Below are positions 34,601 to 46,151 of a stretch of 64,000 bases of DNA, piece by piece. Under the pieces are notes generated by a model that was not told where the DNA came from, searched no databases, and saw only the letters and a list, made by a program, of their open reading frames with translations. Numbering within the stretch: position 1 is the first letter of the stretch; every line of letters begins with the position of its first letter. The position numbers were made by a program, and so were the translations under genes. Source of the stretch: Dermatemys mawii (Eukaryota; Chordata; Testudines; Dermatemydidae); the NCBI GenBank assembly GCA_007922305.1, contig ML677341.1, positions 72,860,690-72,924,689 of the forward strand, written 5' to 3'.

Positions 34601-37600
34601 AAGGCGGTACCATAAGATGCAGTGAATCAAGAATAGTGATGAGCAAATTTCAAACAGTTTGGTTCCAATAAACATTCAAAAGTAAAGATGTTTTTTGAGC
34701 CTTATCTGAACCCCAGATAACTGGGTTGGAAACTCTGTGAGAACAGGCTGTGGTGGGACATTTCCTGCAACGTCTGTGCCTGGTCAGGTTGGCATTACAA
34801 TGACTTCAGCCTCTCTCAACAGCATTTTGGAGCTTCCAGTCCCAGCTAGAAGAAGGAAATACAGAGGCAGCCCGGTTAAGGGGAGGGGATTGGAAATAGC
34901 TAATCAATCTTTTCAAACCTGAAAGATTTTTCTTAGAATTTTGTGAAACTCAAGACTCGGTTGATGTAGGGCAAAGGTTCAGGTTATTAACAGAAAGTGT
35001 TCCATGATACAGAGGTTGGAGCTAAATCCAAATTTCTCCTCAAATTCAGACCAAGTTGGATCCAGAGATTTTGTTCAACCGCATACAGCAGGCTAGTTGC
35101 AAAGGCAAGATTTGGATCTGAATGTCTCCAAACTTCAACTTTCTGTGTTTTTGGTTTATTCCCACCTGCGTTTCTTTTATTCAGCTTGGTTTGTCCCATC
35201 TCTAGTCAGGAAGCAGCAAGTGAGACTGGTTGCTGTGGTTCCAGATCGCAGGAGGCCGCCAACAAGAGTGAGAGCTTCACACAGACGTGAGTATTGTGTA
35301 TCTTTGTTGCTATTCTGTGATGCCAGTCACCCTCCTCCCATCTGTCTAGTACATTTGTCATCTTTGAACTTGTTGGGACTCTACAAACAGAACCTTGTGA
35401 ACAAAATCCATGAGGGTGCCTGAAGACCGCAGCACACATGTCAGTGCTCGGGAAAAAGGAGATTTGGGGCAGTTAGGGACAAGCAATGTTGCTTGTCCAT
35501 CAAAAGATATTTGTTACCCAAGGTTTTCACACTCTTATCAACCTGCTCTTATCAAAGTCAATGGGAGTTTTGATGTTGACGTCAGTGGATGCTGGATCAG
35601 ACCATAGTTTGTAATACACATGACCAGTGTTCCTTCTAATTTTTGACAGGCTATGGGTGCAAAAAAATTCTTCTGTGCAAATTTTTGTGCGCGCGGTGTT
35701 TCGCCATGTGTGCAGGGTTTAGAATCTGTGTGCGCACGCACATGCGCACAGCTTAGAGGGAACAGTGGTCACGACGTTACATCATTGTACAACATTGCAT
35801 CCTCTTACCGCAATTCAACAACATCATGTGAGGTAGCAGCAGCATCACAGCATTGCAAGGCCATAAATACATCTGGGACAATAACTGACCTGTGAGCTGG
35901 GCTTGCAGAACAGATGGGTGAGAGGTTGGGACTGTCTCATAACTTGATTCTGGAACTGGTGGCTAAACCTAGTCTTGCCTTGTGCATCATTGGCTGGTTG
36001 ATGATATTTATTTTGTCCATGAATCTGTTTCAGGGAGCTTTCCAGAATGGTCAGTGCAGAAGAGTTTCATCAGAAGGAGGAAGAATGTGAAAAGTTGAAG
36101 GAACAGAAAAGAGTCTTGGAGAAAAAGTAGGGATGTGTAAATATTTCCTCCAGAGCTTATCTTTCTACAGCGTCTGATCCTTCTCCCAGTACTGTAACCC
36201 CTCTATGCCACCTTGGCAGCCAAAGTATCTCCTCCCCAGATTCTCAGCCTCCATGGGGCATTTGTACTACTGGCTGCAGTGAGATGGGTGACTATGGCAG
36301 CTCTGCATCTGTCCCAGTACCCAAGCGCAGATGAAAGAGACAAGCTCTCAAGATAAAACCCAGGTGCTGTTGAGATCATGCTAGCTGCCACATGTGGAAT
36401 ATCGCTGACAGGGTGATACTTTTCCAGACAAAATCTGGCACGCCTGGAGGTTCCCTGGTCAGGTGGATATCAGTTTGGGGTTGGGAAGTATAGTGTGGAA
36501 TTATATGGCAATTCTTAAAGTATTTCCATCTTATTATTAGTTATCTCTTTATGAATATCCCTATATTCTTGAAGTTTCTCCTTTGTATCTCGCTCTTCCA
36601 TTTTAAAATTAACTTTTTAACCCCCCTTTTAGCTCTGGGTTGGAGCCTGTCTTGGCCAATACAATGAGAAGCCATAAGATCTCTGAGAATCTGATTGACC
36701 CTTGTGAAGCATATGATGTGCTGGAGATGTACAACAGGCTCAGGACACATGAATGGGAGAAAGCCAAATGTGCTACAAGTGACTCTGCCTTCCCAATGAC
36801 ATATGAAGAAGGTAGCACCATAATTAAGGTTTGTTCCTATTCATATCCTAGAACTCAAATGCAAATCTTGCAAAAATAATAGCACGGTAGAAGCCAGTCT
36901 AATGACCTGGCATTTAGTACTTGGATGATCAAGCAGGAAACTAGATGTGACCTAAACACCTCTTGATGCCCCTGGGTTCATCAAAAGAATGTCATGTATG
37001 GTCTCTAATGAAAGCCTGTGTCACATGTGACATCATAATCATTGTAAAAGGGATGTACAGAGAATATGTGAGGAGTTAAGTGTATCTGCTGAAAATTAAG
37101 TTAGGACTGGTGCTTGAAGGCAGGTCACTGAAATGTAGCGCACCATGAGACAAACTGTGCAAACCGGAGGAGGGGTATACTTGTCTCTCTGGTGGGTCGT
37201 TATGTGTCTTACAATAGAATTCTGCTCCCATACTGAGTCAAATGTTCATTAGGAGTTTGCAGAGACTTCAGAAGGAAGTTAAGTGAGAGAGATAAACAGC
37301 CGAGGGAGCCCTGTTTTCAGGTGAAGCTCAAAGGTCTGGTCTGGTATCTGGGAGGTATAGAGAGATGCTCTGGCATCTTTCAGTCTGTGAAGACAGGTTT
37401 CCGGCTGACTTGATCTTATGAAAAGGGGGATCTCAGCCATCCTGGTTGAAAATGCTGGGGAAAAGACTGGGAGTAAGCTCTCCTGTAAGAGACAGGGGAA
37501 TACCGTGTGAGTTTAGTTTAGCTGTAACAAGCATGTTATGGTTTATATGTAACTATTTGTTTCCAGTATTGTTACTTACTGTCATTTGAATCCCTGCGTT

Positions 37601-40298
37601 TTGATTTTTTTAAAAAAACCCTTACTCTTGTTTCACTATCCATGTATCTGAGTGGGGATCCTGAGCTGACTCTAATAAACTAGTGTGTCCTGGAGGCAGA
37701 GAATCTGACAGTTCTAAGAGTGTTCAATGAATTAAAGGCTGGGGCGTGCGGAGGACTCAGGAGTTGGTGGGTGCCTCTTGCTGACCTGTAAAGAGAATTG
37801 AAGCCTGTGGAGGCCTGGAAAGCAGGACTTGTGTTGCCAGAGTCTGGGGGAGTTGGGGAGCTGGTGCACAGCAGGTAGAGACAAGACTTCCTCACGCTAA
37901 GGGCCAGTGGTAGTGTCCCACTAGGGTCAGCTACTAAGTCGTTAGCTCTTATTTTCCAGCCCACCATGGCCTATGGAATGCCATGGAGACCACCAACCTA
38001 ATAGTACTGCACAGTCTTGGAATTTGGAGAAGCAGGTTCAATTCCTCAACTCAACTCCTCATCTCCATTCCTCACTCCAACTAGGCATCAGCTGAGAATG
38101 TTGTAGTATCTTGTCTGGTTTCCTTGTACCACACCACATAGGAGATCTAGTTTTGATTTTTAATCATTGCTTCAAGGCTGGGTGTATTCTGGAAAAAATC
38201 ATCACTGTACAATGAAGAGGACAGCACAGGTGCACACGAATGGAGTGACTGCTGTCAAAAACGTCTGCACCACTTGTGCAGTGAGAGGTGCCCACACTGG
38301 CACTCAATTGATTAACCTCTAGCTATTACTGAGATAATTTCAATCCCTGACAGCTGTCTGAAGCATTTTTGCACATGGATTCAAGGTGCGTTTCTACTGA
38401 TTGAGGAATGTTACGGTCGAATGACCTCTCTACTGCAGATGAGGCTTAAGTCTTGTATGTACTGCACCATGACTCTTGATCCTCATCAGTATTTATCTGT
38501 TGTTATCTTTGCACCCCAGGCTGTGTTTTCCAAATGTGAAGAAGAGCTGTCACAAAGACTGGAGCAAATCTTTAAACTCCTTGAGATTCCAGTTTCAAAG
38601 GAAACCACAAGTCTCTTTAACAGCCAACAGGTATGTAACATTACAGCACAGTGGGAAGCTGGGTAACCTGTTTAGCTCTCCCACCTCTCTACAGCCTTAT
38701 GCACACAAGGGAAATATCTCAAGTGTCCCACATTTGCTAACCCTGGTTCAGCACCACCAGTGTGAGCGATGCTGGAAGCCCTAACGTAGACAGACAGCTA
38801 CAATGGAAATAACCTGAGGTAAATTGTGAGCTGTGTGGGACAGGCAGACCAGAGGGCAGAACTGTGATTCCTTTATGTTTGTAACTGGTGTAACAGGAGA
38901 ATGGCTGAGTGGTATGTAGTGTGGTAGGTCACATGGCTGAGAGACACTAATTCTGTCATTGATTGGCTGGAATGCACTTACAAGAGATAGAAACCTCCTT
39001 CCAATCCCATGTCCCAGTCTGAGCATTTGCCCAAACCTTTGGTGCTGGAAGTTTCCAAATCACGGTTGGGCCAATAACTAGGAAGTGGATTATTCCCATA
39101 TCATATCAGCTAACTCAGGCGGTTTTGCTCTTTGTTTGGTTTGTAGCTGCCCCCTGGGCTGGCAAGGGAGATAAAGAGTCACCTTAAACATCTCTATTTT
39201 AAATATGGAGAAGACTTTTACCAAGCCATGAGTCAGGTGAGTAAATACCGAGCCTGGGAAGGGCAGGGGTCCATTTCCAAACATTCTGTGAAACTCATAG
39301 TATTAAAAGATACACCTCTGAGTTCTGTGCTGTATCGTCCACGTCTACCATGGTTGTGGGATTCACCAAACCCCAGGAATTTTCTTGTCCAGCCCCTTCC
39401 TTTTACTCCTCTTTCCACCCCCCTCAAAGCTGACACTGTGGAAACCACTCTGGCTGAGGAGCTCTAGATTGTCCTCCCTTCACACCCTGCTGATACCATT
39501 CCTTACATCAGTCAGAAGGGGCTCACAGAGTGTCTATATCTGGTTTCCATGTTGGGTCATGAGAGGTGGACGTATACTACCTTGTGTTATGTGAAACCGG
39601 GAAAACAGTAAGTGGGTGGAACCCAAGTTTCAGTAACCATATTCCAACGCTACGAGACCAAGCTCTGTCCTATTTCTTGTGGTAAAAGTCAATATGGGCT
39701 GCTATGGGGCTGTGCATCACATTGCAGCCCTCCTTTCTCCTGTCACCTGCAAAGCTCAGTTTGGATATGGGGCTCAAAGGCAGCCCATGGCTACTGGCAT
39801 TATGCCAGGCCTCTCACATGCTGAGCCCTAGAACCTCTCCAGACGAGAGACCAGAGAAAATAAAGGATCCTCGAACATGCCTTTCCCACTACCATCAGTT
39901 CTAGGTTAGGAATTCAGTGACTGATATTAGTCCATATTTAGAAGCGGCAAAGCGAGTTAAAGGGCAGTGGTAGAGTCTGCTTAACAATTATTGCTTAACA
40001 TTGCAGAGCGCCTGTGATAATCACTGTCTTCGCTTTATTTCAGCCTGCTCTTCCTCCTCATCTACAGAGGTTTCAGGCACTTGTGAAGTTCACAGCAGAG
40101 TGCTACAAAATTTACTGTTTGTTGCTTCTTCAGAACCCACCAATTAAAGCTGTGTGGTCCATAAGACCCTCAACAGCTTACAAAGTTGTGGAGCATGTGG
40201 ACAATAAAGTGATAGAAAGCTGGATGCCAATAAACTTTCTGTGGCCAGTGCTGACCTGTGAGGAACAGCTAATTAGAAATGGTGTAATCTATGATTAA
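31642..40298 (+). CDS. MIEAP-domain-like protein, copy A, nine coding exons, 356 residues
   Basis: Exons are 31642-31730, 33230-33319, 33801-33866, 35206-35286, 36034-36126, 36633-36828, 38520-38630, 39147-39236 and 40044-40298. All borders are GT-AG and the joined frame is open (1071 bases). Exons 2-5 are all bounded by phase-2 introns, so each can be skipped without losing frame. Residues about 45-82 (from MEQRVKYVEDKLR through KRLQCLEESRR) and 120-140 look like coiled coil. The C-terminal half (about 140-356) follows the C-terminal domain of mitochondria-eating protein (MIEAP/SPATA18): a 'YDVLEMYNRLRTHEWEKAK' helix, then 'CYKIYCLLLLQNPPIKAVW', then 'FLWPVLTCEEQL'. In mammals MIEAP works in mitochondrial quality control. 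The role of these shorter relatives is unknown, and I infer only the fold. The start was chosen for the Kozak-like context (gaagcATGa) and conservation in copy B. AATAAA signals lie just after the stop. Confidence 0.8.
35625..35772. repeat. Copy-A-specific palindromic insertion in intron 4
   Basis: The segment from 'gaccagtgttccttctaatt' to 'cttagagggaacagtggtc' has inverted-repeat ends and a 'gtgcgcgc/gtgcgcacgcac' core. The matching place in copy B (about 56010) lacks it, so it entered after the duplication or was lost from B. Confidence 0.6.
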
Positions 40299-40345
40299 AA
40301 GTAATGGCTGTTTGGAGTCAAATTATACCCCTGTGTCAAAAAGCA

Positions 40346-40361
40346 AATAAAAGCAAATAAA
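40346..40361 (+). terminator. Polyadenylation signals of copy A
   Basis: Two AATAAA hexamers (40346-40351 and 40356-40361) lie 48-63 bp after the stop codon. Confidence 0.75.
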
Positions 40362-40439
40362 TTGGCAGCCTGGTGGTGTGTGTCTTTTTTTATCCAGCAA
40401 ATACCTGGGTTTCAGCTCTTGTAATTTAGCTTTGGAGGT

Positions 40440-41016
40440 GGATACACAGGAAAGTATAGGATTTACAAATAGGGTATTAAATGTCTCCAGATATCTCATG
40501 GAAAACATTTTTCTTATAAATACTTTTGCTCCTGCCTGTCTCAAATTGTAGGTACTTATCACCCCTGATTACTGCCTAGTGTCATTTGTGTGAAAACAAA
40601 ATCTCCATTTTTAAATTATCTGCTGCTTATTCTCCACAGCTGGGAGTCACAGTCCACTGCATGTGACACTGTCACAATATATCTCTACAACAACCAGGAT
40701 CATGCCTTCTGCTGGAGAATAAGCAGTGGGAAGGGATGAGCTGTTAGGAGCAGGTATCCTTTTTGCATGAAAATATCCTTAGGAGTCAAAAGTGAGGAAA
40801 TGCAGGATATGGAAATATAAACCTTGAGTTCCAGGACTCACTAAATTCACCAGGATCACAGAGATCAAAGGCTGAGTATACATAAGTGACCAGTTGTAGT
40901 AGATGTCAAAGGATGATTGGAGCCCAGTAGAAATGCAGCCTCACCTCCTATCCACCCATTACAGTCTAGCTGCTTCTCACAAACTAATCCTAATTAACTA
41001 ATCCTTCCACTATCTA
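40440..41016. other. Intergenic, nothing recognised; end of duplication near 40437
   Basis: Similarity to the downstream flank of copy B fades at about 40437 (matching about 62233). Confidence 0.45.
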
Positions 41017-41242
41017 CAGGGCCGGCTCTAGCCTTTTTGCTGCCCCCAAGCCAAAAAAAAAAAAAAAGAAAAGAAAAAAGCAGCCGGAGCACCACCAGAG
41101 CAACAACAACAACAACAAAGGCCAGAGCAAAAAAAGAAAGGGGCAGCTGGAATGTGCCACCCCACGACTGGCCGGAATCCCACCCCTTAAAATGTGCCGC
41201 CCCAAGCACATGCTTCCTCTGCTGGTGCCTAGAGCCAGCCCT
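41017..41242. repeat. MITE with GGGCCGGCTCTAG / CTAGAGCCAGCCC ends
   Basis: The inverted-repeat ends gggccggctctag and ctagagccagccct are clear. The interior has an A-rich run and a CAA triplet run. It is the same end family as the nested element at 25447. An imperfect 8-bp flank (tatctaca/tatctgta) fits hAT. Confidence 0.7.
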
Positions 41243-41549
41243 ATCTGTAACATTTGGTCCCCCATTCCTGCTTCTCTTCTTCATCCCCAGATTAAATAGC
41301 CTGGGCGGGGAGCCGAGTGCTGCAAAGCTGCTATTATAAAGGCCCAAACAATGCTCTCGAACCCAAAGGCAGAAAACAAAAGTCACAAGGAGTTTCTGTA
41401 GAGTTATAGTTTTTAGTAATAGGAGGCGTACAGAGGGGAAAAACTGGGGTGGGGGAGTGTAGCGGTGCAACAACTCACCCCTGTGGTGCTTCCTGCTGGT
41501 CATCAGGGAATTAGCCCTCTCGCCTTCGGAGCCCCCTGCGCAGGCCCGT

Positions 41550-42158
41550 ATCCAGGGCCCGTGCAAGGATATTTTGCGTGCTAGGAGAAACTTCCACCTT
41601 GCGCCCCCTCTCCCCCTTGCACATTGGTTCATTGAGAGGCAAATCCCAATGAACCTTTATAGACCCCATGGGCCAGCCATGCCCAGGGGCTGCTCCCCAG
41701 ACCAGGTTCCTCCCTCCCCGCCCCCTAAGCTCCCCTGGAGGGTGAACAGCCCCCCACCTCCCGTGAGCCCTCCCCACCCTGGCAGCCCCCTGCCCCAAGC
41801 CGCTGCTCCACTCACTGCCTTTGCTGGGCTTGGGCCACTGCAGCAGCTTCTGCACCATGCCAACGTCCTCTGCCTTCACCGCCTGCCTCAGCTCCCAGTT
41901 CTTGCCCATGGCAAGTGGCTGGGTGTGGCGGGAGTGGGCTGCCCTCAGAGGCCAAGCATCCCCGGGCTGCAATGCAGGGCCCTGAGCCTGCTCTGGGAGG
42001 GGCAGCAGCGGTGGCGGCTCACACGCCCGGGAGCAACAGAGCCTGAGCACAGCGAGGGAGGGAACTGGGGGGGGGCCCACAGGGCAGGTGCCAGGGACGC
42101 ATCTGCTGCAGGAGCCCCCACGGTGTGCACCAGGTCGCAGCCCAGGCAGGAGGGGTAG
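41550..42158 (-). mobile_element. GC-rich MITE-like element carrying a captured host exon
   Basis: It starts near 'agggcccgtgcaaggatatt' and 'ttgcgccccctctccccctt', a phrase I recognise as a common turtle repeat, and runs into GC-rich sequence that on the minus strand contains a CASKIN1-like first exon (41909-41819). The right boundary is not resolved; it meets the next element near 42158. The long open frame spanning 42269-41511 arises from the GC bias and the captured exon. Confidence 0.55.
41819..41909 (-). pseudogene. CASKIN1: Captured first coding exon of CASKIN1 inside a MITE
   Basis: The minus-strand frame starts [20 protein letters not shown] and continues to KLLQWPKPSK, then runs into gcagtgagt, which looks like a splice donor. 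This matches the N-terminus of CASKIN1 (a neuronal CASK-binding scaffold with ankyrin repeats), in which the first residues read [20 protein letters not shown]. No second exon follows, so it is a copy of exon 1 plus its GC-rich promoter region carried by a transposable element. An ankyrin-repeat start of another protein is a less likely alternative. Confidence 0.65.
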
Positions 42159-42159
42159 T

Positions 42160-43612
42160 GTTACCATATCTGAACTTTCAAAAAAGATGACATTCCATGG
42201 GAGTGGAGGTAGCCCCATGCCTATCCGCTCCCTCCCACTTCCCACCCTCCACAGAACCCCCCAACCCATCCAACCCCACTCCCACCCCCGCTTTTTGTCC
42301 CCTGATCACACTGTCCCGGGACCCCTGCCCTTAACCGCCCTCCTGGGACCCCACCTCCTATCTAAGCCTCCCTTCTTTTTGTCCCCGACTGCCTCCTCCT
42401 GAGACCCCCACCCACCCTAACTGCTCCCCTAGGACTTCATCCTCTACCTCTCCCCTGACTGCCCCTACCCCTGTCCATACCCCTTCCCCTTGACAGACCA
42501 CCAGGACTCCCACAGCTAGCCAACCACTCCCTGTCCCTGACTCCCCCACAGAACTCCTGACCCATCTAATTTCCCTGCTCCCTGTCCCTTGACTGCCCCA
42601 ACTCCTCTCCATGCCCTTGCCCCCTGACAGCCCCCCCCCCACAAGAACCATCGACCCATCCAACCCCCCGCTCCTTGACTGCTCCAACCCCTCTCCACAT
42701 CCCCTTTCCCTGACAGGACCCCCCTCCCCAGAATCACCAACCCATCCAACCTCCCACCCCCGTTCCCTGTCCCTGTCCCTTGACTGCCCCCTCCAAAGAC
42801 TCTCTGGCTTTTCTCCAACCCCCTGGCATGCTACCGCAGACATGCTATAGCAGACATGCTGCTTCGCTCCCCCGTGGAGCGCACAGCCTGGCCCATGCCA
42901 TGCTGGGCTACAGGGGAGGGGCGAAGCACTGCTGACCAGGCTGTAAAAGTCTGGTACAGGGCTAAGGCAGGCCCCTTATCCGGCTCTATGTGGCTCCCGG
43001 AAGTCACTGGCATATCCCTGCAGCCCTTAGGCACAGGGGTGGCCAGTGGGAGCAGCACGAGTGGCACCTGTGGGTGTGGACAGCACACAGAGATGCCTGG
43101 CTATCCCACACCTAGCGACCACAGGGACATACCAGCTGCTTCTGGAATCTGCCTGAGGTAAGCGACTCCCAGAGCCTGTACCCCACACCCCCTCGCACAC
43201 CCCAACCCTCTGCCCCAGCCCTGAGCTTCTTCCAGCACATAAACTCCCTCCCAGACCCCACACTTCGCACCCACTCTCACAATCCAAACCCCTCAGTCCC
43301 AGGAGCCACACATCAAAGCCTGCACCCCCAGCCAGAGCCCTCACATCTTCCACACACCTGCACTCCCAGCTTGGAGCCCCCTCCTGTTCCCCAAACCCTC
43401 ATTCCTGGCCCCACTCTAGAGCCCACCTTCCTAGCTGGAGCCCTCACCCCCTCCCACACTCAAACCCCTGCCCCAGCCCAGTGAACGTGATCGAGGATGG
43501 GGGAGAGCACGTGACAGAAGGAGTGGGGATTGAGCAAGTCGGGGCCTGGGCTTTGTGAAGGTTGTGGCAAGGCTGTTCCATTTCTGCAATCATAAAGTTG
43601 GCATCCCTAGGC
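42160..43612. repeat. MITE with GTTACCATAT-type left end and a C-rich minisatellite core
   Basis: It runs from 'gtgttaccatatctgaactt' 'tcaaaaaagatgac' to 'cataaagttggcatccctag'. The core (42240-42830) is a degenerate tandem repeat built on 'cccctgactgcccc' and 'ccctgtcc' phrases. This repeat type is common in turtles. The open frames at 42358-42843 are products of the repeat composition. Confidence 0.5.
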
Positions 43613-43669
43613 ACAACCTGAAGAATGGAAACTCTTCTAGCTCACATCCACCAAAAATGTCAGCAGTGG

Positions 43670-44644
43670 TGTCACACCCTAATGGCCCCTCCCTCAAGTC
43701 CCCTGGGGAAGTAGATCAGTATTGTGTGTAGCTAATGCTGTTGCAAGCATCGCAAAGCATTGTGGGAGGGCTTAAAGGTGTGTGAGTGTGGAATGGAAGA
43801 TTCCTTTGCAGGTGTAGGTAGACATAGGGGGGAGAAGAAGAGAAAACAGCAGAGAGAGTGAGCAGGTAGAAAACAGATTAACTCGGAGTTCCTGCTAGAC
43901 CCAAGATAAGATATTGACTTCAGCTGGCTGGAGGCCGAAGATGTACTCTCCCTGCCAAGAAAGAAAGAGAGAGCCAAGGTTTCCACCCTGCCTGAGCAGC
44001 CATGAGAAAGAGAAATCCAGCTGCACAGATCTGCAAAACAGCAAGGCCAGCAGGAAGGAAAACAAAGTCTAGGGGCTGCAGAGATGGAAAACACAGACAA
44101 GACAGTGAAAGGGGGAGCCTCGCCTCGTGTCCCTGGAACCGGGATGTTTTGGGAACACTGAAGAGCCCACAGAAAGCCGGTTACGACTAGCACAGTGGGC
44201 ACCAGGAGCAGAGGTCCCTGAACGGAGCACCCTATTCTCCTCCCCCCCGCCCCCGCCTGGGGAGCCAGGACTTAAAACCCTCCTGAGAGGTGGAGCAATT
44301 TGGAGAGCACAGAAGATCCTCGGATCGCCTGGGCCCAGGACAACACTCCCGTCCACCTTCCCTTCCCCGCCCCCTTCTTCGGAATTTACACCCAGACTTG
44401 GCCAGTCTGGGTCGTGCGTGTGTGAATATGAAGGTGGGTTGGACTTGGGGCATTAACACTTTCTTTCTTCCCCTGAGTGACGTGGGAGCATTTCCAACAC
44501 TCTCTGCTGTTATTTTATTATTTTATTAATAAAGCTTTAAAATTTTGTCACATGTTGTGTTCTCTACATCTCTGCCCCTACAATCCTGCGGTCTTAGCCT
44601 GATCAGCTAAGGCCCAGGCAGATTGATAACGGAAATCTGTCACA
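43670..44644 (+). mobile_element. Solo LTR, 975 bp
   Basis: It begins TGTCACACC and ends TCTGTCACA, flanked by a 4-bp direct repeat gtgg (43666-43669 and 44645-44648). An AATAAA signal at 44528-44533 lies about 110 bp before the 3' end, as expected for an R-U5 region. There is no internal coding region, primer-binding site or second LTR, so the body was lost by LTR recombination. The retroviral or LTR-retrotransposon class cannot be told from this. Confidence 0.6.
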
Positions 44645-44648
44645 GTGG

Positions 44649-46151
44649 AACCACACGGGTAAACAGAAAAGTCGGTCATGGATGTTCGCCAAGCAGTGTG
44701 GACTGCCAAAGTAATTCACAGCAGCAGCATATATGTGAATAGACTGAACTAACGCAAGTCTCCCTGTGATGCGTAAGTAAAAGGAAGGGAGTGGGCATCT
44801 GACCAAAAGAGACAATGGGAAGGCTAGAACTTTTTAAAACTTGGGGAAAACTTCCCCTTTGTCTGTCTGTGGTTGTTCTCAGGGAGAGGCAGACAGGGAG
44901 TAACTATGCTATAAGAAGCTTGGAGCCAGGTATGAAAAATCATCAGTATCATACCTAGACACTACTCATTTGAAATCCAGATACGTAAACAGATTGGGAT
45001 ATGTCCAGGAGGACATGATTAGGTTTATCTATTTTTATTTCTTTATGGCTTGTGGACTTCTCTGTACTAACCCCAAATCCTTTTGTTTTGCTTGTGACCT
45101 TTAAGCTGGACCTCAAGAAAGTTATTCTTGATCCTTAATCCTTGTAAGTGTTTTTTTAAAATCTAGCAATAGCCTGAGTTTCCAGATGTATTTTCTTTCT
45201 TTTTGTTTTTAACAAAATTTACCTTTTTTAAGAACAAGATTGGATTTGGTGTCCTAAGAGGTTTGTGCACATGTTGTTTAATTAGCTGGTGGCAACTGCT
45301 GATATCCTGTGTTTTTCTTTCTCCACTCTTCCCCGCATGGGGAGTGTGAAAGGGCTTGAGGGTATCCCACAGGAAGGAATTCCCAAGTGTACCTTCCTTG
45401 GTTCTCAAAGGGGTTTTGCACTTGGGTGGTGGCAGCATCTACCCATCTAAGGTCAGAGAAAAGCTGTAACCTTGGCAGTTTAATACAAGCCTGGAGTGGC
45501 CAGTATTAATGTTTAGAATCCTTGCGGGCCCCCTCCTTCTGCATTCAAAGTGCCAGAGTGGGGAATTAGCCTTGACAGCCCAGCACTACTTTTGCTTTCC
45601 TTTCCCTTGACATTGTGTTTCTAAAGAGAAAGAAAGGAAGAAGTGTTAATGTTTGTCACTTAGGGAATTTCCACTTCGGGGGAAATTCATAATTTGGGTT
45701 CAGGTTAAGTTTAACTGATTAATCTTTTAATGCCTCGGAACCAAGACTCAATTGTTGGCTCCCTGCATTCAGTGATATCTTGGATGAGTGCTGGGAGAAG
45801 AGGATGATGGAACCACTTAAAGAAGGTAGCAAACCCAGCAGGGGCTTTGGCACCTTCCATACATCTGTGCACACTTCACTATTGCACTCTTCATCCTGCT
45901 TCCATTGGGGGAACCTCTGGGAAGTGTTAGGCCCCTGCAGTCACATGGTCCATAGGTAGTTTGGGAGGCCAATACAGCACAAAGGCATAGCAACTGTGAG
46001 TGCCAATCTCAGGCCAGAGTGTCAGAAACAGGTCAGATACCCCAAACTGGTGGTATAGTCTATAATCAGATTTTACCAATCCAGTAATAAACGGTAACTG
46101 CTGGATCACTATGTTAGTCTTACCATGGAGTCACAACCAGTTCCCTTAGAC
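44649..46151. other. Intergenic, nothing recognised
   Basis: 1.5 kb without a supportable feature. The last 8 bases (46144-46151) are the target duplication of the next element. Confidence 0.4.

Noticed and set aside
35206..35286. Assembly duplication as the full explanation for the two MIEAP-like copies
   Set aside because: The outer exons and introns are clearly diverged and carry different insertions, so the duplication itself is real. Only the identical middle block could be an artefact.
41511..42269. 252-codon open frame on the minus strand
   Set aside because: It crosses a GC-rich repeat. Only the short CASKIN1-like part has meaning, and no continuing exon exists.
42358..42843. 161-codon glycine-rich open frame on the minus strand
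   Set aside because: It is a direct product of the degenerate C-rich tandem repeat in the MITE core.
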